Assembly: GCA_002348225.1 (NCBI GenBank)
Contig: DEAP01000053.1
Coordinates: 1-19,310 of the forward strand
Origin: Dehalococcoidia bacterium UBA2979
GTDB lineage: Bacteria > Chloroflexota > Dehalococcoidia > UBA2979
Direction of reading: 5' to 3'
Length of the DNA: 19,310 nucleotides
Positions 1 through 7,432 of this stretch are shown here, one piece after another. Within the stretch, counting starts at the first letter, position 1, and the number at the start of each line of letters is the position of its first letter. The position numbers and the translations under genes are program-made. The notes under the pieces were generated by a model that saw only the letters and a list, made by a program, of their open reading frames with translations, was not told where the DNA came from and did no database searches.

Positions 1-113
1 TCACAGTCCCATTAGTGCAAGGCAACTGCGAGATAATTGAAGGGGGTGACCCGAAAGAGAAGGCATCACAGCTACTCCAGATCCTTCGCGAGCGAGGTGC
101 TATAAATGGCTGA
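1..113 (+). CDS. etfB: Electron transfer flavoprotein beta subunit, C-terminal end (partial)
   Basis: Only the last 36 codons are in the window. The reading frame starts at base 3 and ends at TGA 111-113. The visible tail contains EIIEGGDPKEKA followed by an amphipathic helix with LLQILRE. This matches the typical C-terminus of ETF beta, where an 'IIEG..PEEKA..L...LRE' segment closes the subunit. The next gene, etfA, starts at ATG 106, so the two overlap by 8 bases (ATGGCTGA), which implies translational coupling and equal production of the two subunits. ETF beta binds AMP and, together with ETF alpha, accepts electrons from acyl-CoA dehydrogenases. The identity rests mainly on this short tail plus the etfA neighbour. 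All catalytic and cofactor-binding parts lie outside the window. Confidence 0.85.
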   Translation, partial: TVPLVQGNCEIIEGGDPKEKASQLLQILRERGAING

Positions 114-1077
114 TCCTATTCTTGTGCTGGCACATATTAACGAGACTTTGGAAATTGATATCGGCACCAAAGAAGCTCTGGGTTTTGCGCTCAATGTATC
201 CAAACAAACGGGTAGCACTGTGGAATGCGGACTCATTGGTACGGATAACGCATCGGCTGTTGATGCCGTTACAGTACTCGGTGCCACTAAGGTCTATACG
301 GTCGAAGATTCTTCGCTCGCTCGGTTTTCTGGTGACAATGTAGTCTCAGCCGCATCCCGCATAGTTTCCAGCTCAGGGGCAGGTCTCGTGCTACTTGGAA
401 GACATCCATCAACACTCGAATTCGTACCTCGATTGTCGAAACGCGTCGGGGGTAGCTGTGTCATGAACGTCACAGGAATTGCAGCCGTAGATGCTCAATA
501 TACAGAAGTTGAGGCCGCTGTTTACGGTGGGGCAGCTAGAGCACTGTACCAGGTTGATTCTGGTCTACCGGTGGTTCTTGGTCTGAGACCTGCTGCTGCT
601 GAAGCCCCAGAGCCTCTATCGGACAGTTCTTCTGACGTGGTACCACTCAGTCTTGAACCTACAGCTGAGCGAGTGCGGGTTATCACGGCTGCAACCGCTG
701 ATAGAGGACCACGTTTGGAGGATGCAGAGATAGTCGTATCAGGCGGTCGAGGCTTACAAAATGCCGAGAATTTTGGTCTGGTGCGGGAGTTGGCGAGTCT
801 TCTCAACGGCCTGCCTGGGGCTTCTCGAGCAATTGTTGATGAATACTGGGCCCCACCCACTGAGCAAATTGGACTAACAGGTACCACCGTTGCTCCCGCG
901 TTGTATTTAGCAGCTGGTATTTCAGGAGCAAGTCAGCACATGGCGGGATGTTCTAATGCCCGTTTGATAGTAGCAATTAATTCCGACCCCGAAGCTCCGA
1001 TATTCAAATATGCGGACGTAGGCATCGTGGATGATTGCCTAGCTGTTCTACCTGAACTCATTCAGCTTCTGCGCTAG
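106..1077 (+). CDS. etfA: Electron transfer flavoprotein alpha subunit
   Basis: This 323-residue protein has the usual ETF alpha length and layout. Residues 1-190 form the ETF alpha/beta fold shared with the beta subunit. The FAD-binding C-terminal domain runs from about 205 to 320. Seen directly in that domain are VVSGGRG (211-216), SRAIVDEYW (240-248), QIGLTG (254-259), GISGASQH (271-278) and an IN.DPEAPIF block near 291-300, all standard FAD-contacting motifs. The heterodimer carries electrons from acyl-CoA dehydrogenases to the respiratory chain through ETF:quinone oxidoreductase. The start overlaps the end of etfB, so the pair is one operon. No dehydrogenase or ETF-QO gene is visible; they may lie upstream of the window. 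The family assignment is secure; the electron donor is unknown. Confidence 0.95.
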   Translation: MADPILVLAHINETLEIDIGTKEALGFALNVSKQTGSTVECGLIGTDNASAVDAVTVLGATKVYTVEDSSLARFSGDNVVSAASRIVSSSGAGLVLLGRHPSTLEFVPRLSKRVGGSCVMNVTGIAAVDAQYTEVEAAVYGGAARALYQVDSGLPVVLGLRPAAAEAPEPLSDSSSDVVPLSLEPTAERVRVITAATADRGPRLEDAEIVVSGGRGLQNAENFGLVRELASLLNGLPGASRAIVDEYWAPPTEQIGLTGTTVAPALYLAAGISGASQHMAGCSNARLIVAINSDPEAPIFKYADVGIVDDCLAVLPELIQLLR

Positions 1078-1123
1078 AATTCAGTGATCCATAAACAGTA
1101 AACCTAAAAGGCGCTAATTTTCC

Positions 1124-1783
1124 GTGAGCTCTGATATCCAACTGGAATCCCCGAGGCAATACCGGCCAGCTGGTGGATCTGTTATCGAGATGCATGCCCA
1201 TAGCTCAGATAAATCACTCGATAGTGGGGTGAGTGTGGAGAAACTCGTAGAACAGGCAGCAGCCAGAGGACTAGATGGCATCTGCCTAACTGAGCACAAC
1301 GCACTATGGCCTGAAGAAGACACTCGGCGGCTTAGCGAAATCTTCGAGATTAACGTTCTTCCTGCAATCGAGTTAGGTACGAATTTTGGTCATATTCTTG
1401 CATATGGTTTCTCACGATATCGACCTCAACTACTCATGATGGATCACCTGATTAAGAGTGCCGAGGAAGAGGGTGTTGCATTAATCGTGGCACATCCGAT
1501 GCGATCAACGGGCACCGCACGCAGGCCGTCTAGTGAGGAAATACAACGTTGGTTCACTGGCATTGAAGCAGTCAATGGTGATCATTCAGACAGTGATGAC
1601 GGCTACTACGTGAGACTGGCACAAGAATTAGGTGTCGTCGCAATTGGCGGCTCCGACGCGCATTCGGTTCAGGCGGTTGGACGAGCAGCAACCATATTCC
1701 CAACCGAAATCAAAACAATAAGCGATCTTGTTTTTGCACTGCAGCAAAGGACTGCATCGCCCTTAGATCTGAGGATCAGCTAA
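1124..1783 (+). CDS. PHP-domain metal-dependent phosphoesterase
   Basis: This 219-residue protein shows the PHP-domain metal ligands in order: EMHAHSSD (H24, H26), LTEHN (E57, H58), AIELG (E83), VAHPMR (H124), VNGDHSD around 151-157, and GGSDAH (D178, H180). It then has the usual 'A.G.A.T.FP' tail (GRAATIFP). Stand-alone PHP proteins hydrolyse phosphate esters (nucleoside phosphates, histidinol phosphate or short RNAs) using a trinuclear metal site. Which of these applies cannot be told here. The start is a GTG 46 bases after etfA with no strong ribosome-binding site. A later ATG just before the HAH motif (about 1190) would cut into the domain, so the GTG is preferred. It probably shares the etfBA transcript. 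The gene ends 9 bases before the convergent carboxylase gene, with no terminator hairpin seen. Confidence 0.85.
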   Translation: MSSDIQLESPRQYRPAGGSVIEMHAHSSDKSLDSGVSVEKLVEQAAARGLDGICLTEHNALWPEEDTRRLSEIFEINVLPAIELGTNFGHILAYGFSRYRPQLLMMDHLIKSAEEEGVALIVAHPMRSTGTARRPSSEEIQRWFTGIEAVNGDHSDSDDGYYVRLAQELGVVAIGGSDAHSVQAVGRAATIFPTEIKTISDLVFALQQRTASPLDLRIS

Positions 1784-1792
1784 TTCTCAGGT

Positions 1793-4700
1793 CTACCAAG
1801 CGTCGATGAACGGTCGTTTCTTACCCGATCTCACCGGTGGTGACTTTGCAGCCTTAAGCGTTCCGGCAATCCAGGCTCTAGATTCAGATGGGTCAATTGT
1901 GTCATCGAAACCAAAGTTCATGCCAGTATTTAATGCTTTGCCACGCTCATACGCGCGAGCCACCATCGCCTCATATTTTTCGAGCCGCTCTACAGGGTCT
2001 TCAATCGAGGCGAGTTCATCACGATATCCTAGCTTGACCGACCCTTCCAAACCCATGCCGCCAAATTCCCCGGTTGGCCACGACACAGTAAACTGAGGCT
2101 GTCGATAATTGCCGCCAGTCATAGCTATCGCACCGAGTCCATAGGCTTTCCGCAAAATAATTGACATGAAAGTTGTCTCAATATTTGCTCCATGTAGGAA
2201 CAGACGGTTCGCGTGGCGCACCAAAGCTGTCTTTTCTACTTCTGGCCCGACCATTATTCCAGGGGTATCAACCAAAGTAAGTAACGGAAGATCAAACGCA
2301 TCACAAAGCTGCATAAATCGGGCCGCCTTGTCAGCACCATCTGAGTCAATAGCGCCCCCGAGATGGCCAGGATTGTTGGCGATAATCCCCAAACTTTTCC
2401 CTTCCACTCGTACCAAGGCCGTGACCATTCCAATTCCAAAGTCAGAGCGTATTTCAAGAATCGAATCCACATCCGCAAGCGTATAAATTACGTCCCGAAC
2501 GTTGTATACACGCAACCTGTTCTCCGGAACAATCTGTCGCATCTCTCGCTGATCAGGAGCCTCCCAGTTATCAATCGGTCCTTGAAAGTAAGACAAGTAC
2601 TTCTTCGCTACTGCGACAGCTTCTTCCTCATCCTTAACAGATATATCTACTACGCCGTTAGGTATTTGTATTTCCATTGGGCCTATATCCTCGGGGGCAA
2701 AAATGCCTAATCCACCCCCTTCGATCATTGCTGGACCACCCATACCGATATTTGATCCTTCTGTGGCAATAATTACGTCACAGCAGGCAAGCAACGAAGC
2801 ATTCCCTGCGAAACAACGTCCAGTAGTGATCCCAACCATCGGGACAAGGCCACTCAAAGTTGAAAAAGAAGCAAAAGTAGAACTACCACCAGCTGCGTGA
2901 AGACCGTCATCGCCAGGACGACCACCACCACCTTCGGCGAATAAGACAAGAGGTAGCCTGGAATTTCGAGCGACCTCAATCATACGGTCCGTTTTTTGAT
3001 GATTTCTATTCCCTTGTGTACCTGCCAGCACCATATAGTCATATGCGATGGTCGCGACCATACTTTCAGGATCGGAAAATAGATCTCCATTTACACTTCC
3101 GATACCGGTGATCATTCCGTCACGGGGAGTTTTTGCAATTAACTCGTCTAGGCTACGTCGTGAGAATTGGTTAGCGAGGACCAAAGGTCCGTACTCCAAA
3201 AACGTTCCCCTATCAAACAAATCTTCAACATTTTCCTGAACCGTCCTCAGTAGTCGAGCATGACGTTTGGATACTGCCTCTTCTCTGTTTGCATCCAGCG
3301 TCGCTGCTCGACGCGTCAAAATTTCTTCGAGATCCGGACGTACAAAATCCAGATCGATAGAACTCTCTCCTTCAATCAAAGCCCCAATAACCTCGTGCTC
3401 TTCGATATTCATCAGGGCATGATTCTCCCAAAGAGTATCTCCAGGACCCACATTTACAGCGCTTATCGAACCACTCATATGAGCTCGTATCTCATGTTGC
3501 ATCTTCATCGATTCCATCACTGCGAGGAGTTGTCCAGTCTGCACTTCCTGGCCAACAGACACCTCAACTGATACGACCGTACCTTGCAGAGGTGATTTTA
3601 CCGATCCTGGAAGGTCAGCCTGCCCATTGCGATCTTCGGAACTTGATGTGTCCTGTCCTCGACTGGCTTGCATCCCATATTCCAACACAGCCAACGGGTC
3701 GTCAGAATCGATTGACGCTCCAGCTTGCTCACTTAGCTCGCCTCTCTGAAACGGAGTTGAGTTCGTGAGTTCTTGTGCTAGTTGGACGAGTTCGGCGGTC
3801 TCCAAATCCACAAAACGCGTATGTATCTCTCCGCTCAAAAATGAGGGATGGACCAATAGAGAACGCAAAAAGGAAATATTAGTATCGACACCTTTGACGT
3901 CGAATTCAGCGAGCGCAGTTTCGACTCGTTTCACAGTCGAATCGAAATCCTCTGAACTGGAGTATCCAATTACTTTCGCTAATAGTGAGTCGAAACTTGT
4001 GGTCGTCTGGTACCCGCTATAACCAAATGTATCAGTCCGTATTCCTCTACCTGATGGTGGGTTAAATACAGATAATGTTCCAGCAGAGGGAATTACACTG
4101 CCATTCTCATTGATCTTCTCCATGTTCACTCTCGCCTGTATGGCGTAACCTCTAGCCGGAACAATCTGATCCTGCCGTAGCCCTAGTGAGTCGAGACTTG
4201 CACCTGAAGCAATCCGTAACTGAGTCTGTACTAGGTCAATTCCGGTGACTTCCTCTGTGACCGTATGCTCCACCTGTAATCTTGGATTTACCTCAATGAA
4301 AAAGAACTCTTCCGAATTTTCTTGGTTCATCGAAACTAGAAACTCGACTGTACCCAAATTTTCGTAACTTGTGGCCCTCCCAATTGTCACAGCTGCATCG
4401 AGTAATGCGTCACGAGAAGTCGTAGACAAAAAGGGTGCAGGAGCGATCTCAAGGATTTTTTGATGCCGCCTTTGCACCGAACAGTCTCGCTCCCAGAAAT
4501 GAGATATCGACCCGGTTGAGTCTCCCGCTACCTGCACTTCGATATGACGTACATTGGGGATATATCTCTCTATATAGAGATCTCCATTTCCAAATGATGC
4601 TGCGGCTTCTGCCTGTGCCCCTCGAAAAGCCTGTTCAACATCACTGTCTCTATCAAGCATACGAACCCCGCGTCCCCCTCCACCGTGGACTGCTTTGAGG

Positions 4701-5179
4701 ATTGCCGACTGGCGCTCGTCTAATGACCCGAGAAATTCAGTCGCCTCTGCCACCGTTACCGGATGGTCTAGACCTGGCAAAACAGGTATTCCATGCTGAA
4801 CCGCAAGCTTCCTTGCCAACACCTTGTCACCAAACATATCCAGCGAAGACGGCGCTGGACCTACAAATTTCATCCCAGCGGCTTCACACTTCGTGGCAAA
4901 TTCAGAGTTCTCACTGAGGAACCCATATCCCGGGTGGACTGCATCACATCCACTCTCCACACCAACTTGCACTATTTGATCTACGTCCAAATAAGGTAGA
5001 GCGCCCTGGCCCTCGAGTAGCACTGCTTCATCAGCCCTCTGCCAATGGATCGAATTAATGTCTGCTTCAGAATATATCGAGCAAGTATGCATCCCTAATT
5101 CCTTGGCAGCTCTGATAATACGGACAGCTATTTCACCACGGTTGGCTATTAGTAATTTCTGCACTTCAATATCCCCCAT
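1793..5179 (-). CDS. Single-chain biotin-dependent acyl-CoA carboxylase (BC-BCCP-CT)
   Basis: All the parts of an acyl-CoA carboxylase lie in one chain. Residue numbers below count from a possible TTG at 5185. Biotin carboxylase spans about 8-470, starting LLIANRGEIAVRI, with ATP loop HGGGGRG (167-173) and EVNPRLQVEH (298-307). The biotinyl domain spans about 530-597 with VMESMKM, biotin on K561. The carboxyltransferase spans about 635-1115, including GGGGRPGDDG (752-761), DTPGIMVG (973-980), LRKAYGLG and WPTGEFGGMG. It transfers bicarbonate-derived CO2 via biotin to an acyl-CoA. The order resembles the single-chain long-chain acyl-CoA carboxylases known from actinobacteria, but the substrate (acetyl-, propionyl- or longer acyl-CoA) cannot be read. 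Three starts compete: TTG 5185, ATG 5179 (used here), and GTG 5164, which sits 6 bases after a GGGGGAT run. It is divergent from the isomerase/CoA-transferase genes and convergent with the PHP gene. Confidence 0.9.
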   Translation of the reverse strand: MGDIEVQKLLIANRGEIAVRIIRAAKELGMHTCSIYSEADINSIHWQRADEAVLLEGQGALPYLDVDQIVQVGVESGCDAVHPGYGFLSENSEFATKCEAAGMKFVGPAPSSLDMFGDKVLARKLAVQHGIPVLPGLDHPVTVAEATEFLGSLDERQSAILKAVHGGGGRGVRMLDRDSDVEQAFRGAQAEAAASFGNGDLYIERYIPNVRHIEVQVAGDSTGSISHFWERDCSVQRRHQKILEIAPAPFLSTTSRDALLDAAVTIGRATSYENLGTVEFLVSMNQENSEEFFFIEVNPRLQVEHTVTEEVTGIDLVQTQLRIASGASLDSLGLRQDQIVPARGYAIQARVNMEKINENGSVIPSAGTLSVFNPPSGRGIRTDTFGYSGYQTTTSFDSLLAKVIGYSSSEDFDSTVKRVETALAEFDVKGVDTNISFLRSLLVHPSFLSGEIHTRFVDLETAELVQLAQELTNSTPFQRGELSEQAGASIDSDDPLAVLEYGMQASRGQDTSSSEDRNGQADLPGSVKSPLQGTVVSVEVSVGQEVQTGQLLAVMESMKMQHEIRAHMSGSISAVNVGPGDTLWENHALMNIEEHEVIGALIEGESSIDLDFVRPDLEEILTRRAATLDANREEAVSKRHARLLRTVQENVEDLFDRGTFLEYGPLVLANQFSRRSLDELIAKTPRDGMITGIGSVNGDLFSDPESMVATIAYDYMVLAGTQGNRNHQKTDRMIEVARNSRLPLVLFAEGGGGRPGDDGLHAAGGSSTFASFSTLSGLVPMVGITTGRCFAGNASLLACCDVIIATEGSNIGMGGPAMIEGGGLGIFAPEDIGPMEIQIPNGVVDISVKDEEEAVAVAKKYLSYFQGPIDNWEAPDQREMRQIVPENRLRVYNVRDVIYTLADVDSILEIRSDFGIGMVTALVRVEGKSLGIIANNPGHLGGAIDSDGADKAARFMQLCDAFDLPLLTLVDTPGIMVGPEVEKTALVRHANRLFLHGANIETTFMSIILRKAYGLGAIAMTGGNYRQPQFTVSWPTGEFGGMGLEGSVKLGYRDELASIEDPVERLEKYEAMVARAYERGKALNTGMNFGFDDTIDPSESRAWIAGTLKAAKSPPVRSGKKRPFIDAW

Positions 5180-5220
5180 CAACAACGAATATATGAACTA
5201 TGTTGCACCGATGCTGAACA

Positions 5221-5249
5221 CTTATCTCACATAGTGGAGTCTTTAGCAA
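5221..5249 (-). promoter_or_regulatory. Candidate sigma70-type promoter for the carboxylase gene
   Basis: In the 142-base divergent gap between the carboxylase and the isomerase gene, the minus strand reads TTGCTA (complement of 5244-5249), 17 bases, then GATAAG (complement of 5221-5226). Each hexamer matches 4 of 6 consensus positions with ideal spacing. This is weak evidence from pattern only. On the plus strand I see a -10-like AATAAT at 5281-5286 but no convincing -35 partner for it. Confidence 0.25.
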
Positions 5250-5321
5250 ATCTTCTCGGAAACAGTTACACTCGCACGACAATAATCCAATAAGGTAATG
5301 GGAACACGGTGAGGTTGACGA

Positions 5322-6182
5322 ATGACTAACACTATCGACAGTATTCAGGATATTTCGAACGGAGATGTAATCGCCGAGTTAGACGATGAAGGTGTGCTCC
5401 TCACCACGTTCAATCGGCCTGAACAGATGAACGCTCTAAATCAAACGCTTGGACTTGGACTTGGGGCTGCACTCAAGTTTGCTTCAGAAGAGGACTCAGT
5501 AAGAGCCATGGTGATCACGGGAAATGGCCGAGCATTTTGTGCTGGCGCAGAAATTAGTGGAGACAGAACTCCAGCCGAATCAGGTGAAGCACCAAGTGAT
5601 GCGGCACCAACCGTTAGTCGCCATGAAAGACTTGTTCATCACAACCGTTCTGTACAGACAGCACTGGGATTTATAAAATCTGACGTCCCGATAATAGGCG
5701 CAATTAATGGCGCGACTGCTGGAGCAGGCTTCGGTATGGCAATGGCCTGCGATGTTCGCATTGCAGGAAAATCGGCTCGTATGGGGCCCATTTTTTTCAA
5801 ACGTGGAATAGTGTCTGACTATGGAGTCCTTTGGTTTCTACCCAGAGTCGTCGGGAGTGCCAAGGCATTCGAGGTGATGTATCACAGTGACGTCATGCCT
5901 TCTGAAAAGCTCTTAGAAATGGGACTAGTGAACCGGGTCGTCGAAGATGATGACCTCCTTACTGAAGCCTTAGCATATGCGAGGAAGGTAGCAGCAGGAC
6001 CTCCACTAGCTGCTTCAGAAATAAGGAGACTCCTGCATTCTTCACTAGATGCCACCGGGTCAGCCGAGCAATGGCTAATCCAAGAGTGGAACGCTCAGGC
6101 AAGCCTACTAAAAACAACTGATGCCAAAGAAGGATTTCGCTCATTTGTAGAGAGGCGAGACCCTGACTTTAAGGGTTACTAG
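5322..6182 (+). CDS. Enoyl-CoA hydratase/isomerase family protein, PaaG-like
   Basis: This 286-residue crotonase-fold protein starts at an ATG preceded by GGTGAGG at a good distance. It has the oxyanion-hole segment GNGRAFCAGAEISGD (67-81) and the second oxyanion-hole glycine in the GATAGAGFGMAMACD region (about 130-144). The two glutamates of true enoyl-CoA hydratases are absent: their positions align with G138 and F158. Instead, GIVSDYG (162-168) places D166 where PaaG-type delta3,delta2-enoyl-CoA isomerases and dienoyl-CoA isomerases carry their catalytic aspartate; the following WFLPRVVG also resembles that group. Double-bond isomerisation is therefore more likely than hydration. It opens a plus-strand run with two CoA-transferases and is divergent from the carboxylase. 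Physiological substrate unknown. Confidence 0.85.
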   Translation: MTNTIDSIQDISNGDVIAELDDEGVLLTTFNRPEQMNALNQTLGLGLGAALKFASEEDSVRAMVITGNGRAFCAGAEISGDRTPAESGEAPSDAAPTVSRHERLVHHNRSVQTALGFIKSDVPIIGAINGATAGAGFGMAMACDVRIAGKSARMGPIFFKRGIVSDYGVLWFLPRVVGSAKAFEVMYHSDVMPSEKLLEMGLVNRVVEDDDLLTEALAYARKVAAGPPLAASEIRRLLHSSLDATGSAEQWLIQEWNAQASLLKTTDAKEGFRSFVERRDPDFKGY

Positions 6183-6205
6183 GGACAAGTAAGTACATGG
6201 TCCCT
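6181..6205 (+). other. Intercistronic inverted repeat after the isomerase gene
   Basis: AGGGAC at 6181-6186 is repeated in inverse as GTCCCT at 6200-6205 with a 13-base loop. It begins inside the isomerase stop codon and ends 17 bases before the next gene. There is no U-run directly after it, so it is not a classical terminator. It could be an RNA-processing or mRNA-stability hairpin that lowers expression of the genes downstream, or chance. Confidence 0.35.
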
Positions 6206-6222
6206 TACAGACGGTTTTAAAT

Positions 6223-7431
6223 ATGAGCAGACAACTATTCGAAGGTATCAAAGTCTTAGAACTGGGGACCATGGTTGGAGTTCCCTATTCGGGCAAACTC
6301 TTTGCAGACTATGGGGCAGAAGTGGTTAAGATAGAGCCACCAGAGGGCGATCCCTCCCGCTTAGAAGGGCCATTTCTCAACGACATTCCTGATAAAGAAG
6401 CCTCAGCTCTTTTTCTGCATCTGAATACGAGCAAAAGGTCCATAACATGCGATCTCTTTTCATCAGCTGGGCGAGACATAGCCCGCACCTTAATTGAGCA
6501 ACATGACATAGTGATTGAAAATTTTCCACCGGGAACTCTCGATTCTTTAGGTTTGGGTTTCCAAACGTTCGCGAAGGAAAAACCTGACCTTGTATTAGGA
6601 TCATTGACACCGTTCGGGCAAACCGGTCCATGGAAGGATTTCAAGGGCTCAGAACTCATCCTACAAGCTATGGCCGGACCGATGCATATAAACGGGCACA
6701 GCTCACGTGAACCAATAAAACTCGGTGGAAATCTAGCTCACTATCACGCTGGATTAGCTTTGACATATGCGTGTGCCCTCGCTCGACTAAGGGTCGAACG
6801 AGGAGGCTCAGGTGAGCATATAGACCAATCGGTGTATGAAGCACAAGCCGGCTTCCGTGACAGAAGAACTCCGGGTCTCACGGCAGCGTCGTACAGTGGC
6901 AAAAGTAGTAAAAGAGGAGGTCTTTCATCGCGAGTTGCCTCAGGACCACGACCGGCAAGTGACGGGTATGCGAATATTTTCGCTGGAGCGAGTAAACACG
7001 TTCCTGAATTCTTAAGACTTATTGGCCGACCTGATCTGGCTGAACAACCAGATGCTGAAAAACCATTCACACAAATGGGAGAACAGTTCATAGAAGAACT
7101 TGAAGGTGCCTACGGAATTTGGCTTATTGAACGGACAAAACGAGAGGCCGTCGCAGCAACCCAAGCCATCGGAATCCTGGGTGGAGCTGTTTTAACTATT
7201 GAAGATCTCCTCAATGATCCGCATTACCAAGAGCGTGAGGTGTGGGAAACCGTTGACCATCCTGTTACTGGTTCTATGCGTTATCCAGGAAGACATTTCG
7301 TGACGTCAGGCGCCACCAGACAACAAATGAACCGTGCGCCACTACTCGGTGAACACACTGTGGAAATTCTCTCAAGTATCGGATATTCGAATTCTGACTT
7401 AGTTCAGTTACGTCGGGCGCAGGTGATTTAG
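6223..7431 (+). CDS. Class III (CaiB/BaiF) CoA-transferase family protein lacking the usual catalytic Asp
   Basis: This 402-residue protein has the family N-terminus (LFEGIKVLELGTMVGVPYSG, then LFADYGAEVVKIEPPEGD) and NTSKRSITCDL near 68-78. It also has VIENFPPGTLDSLGLG, the TPFGQTGPWKDFKGSEL block (129-144), and a C-terminal LLGEHTVEIL. Members move CoA between carboxylic acids through an aspartyl-CoA thioester. Here the helix that should carry the nucleophile reads GGNLAHYHAGLAL (168-180), so H173 takes the place of Asp. It may be an inactive or structural partner of the next CoA-transferase, or may use other chemistry. No convincing Shine-Dalgarno sequence precedes its ATG. The next gene starts one base after its stop, so both are co-translated. 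Confidence 0.88.
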   Translation: MSRQLFEGIKVLELGTMVGVPYSGKLFADYGAEVVKIEPPEGDPSRLEGPFLNDIPDKEASALFLHLNTSKRSITCDLFSSAGRDIARTLIEQHDIVIENFPPGTLDSLGLGFQTFAKEKPDLVLGSLTPFGQTGPWKDFKGSELILQAMAGPMHINGHSSREPIKLGGNLAHYHAGLALTYACALARLRVERGGSGEHIDQSVYEAQAGFRDRRTPGLTAASYSGKSSKRGGLSSRVASGPRPASDGYANIFAGASKHVPEFLRLIGRPDLAEQPDAEKPFTQMGEQFIEELEGAYGIWLIERTKREAVAATQAIGILGGAVLTIEDLLNDPHYQEREVWETVDHPVTGSMRYPGRHFVTSGATRQQMNRAPLLGEHTVEILSSIGYSNSDLVQLRRAQVI

Positions 7432-7432
7432 T

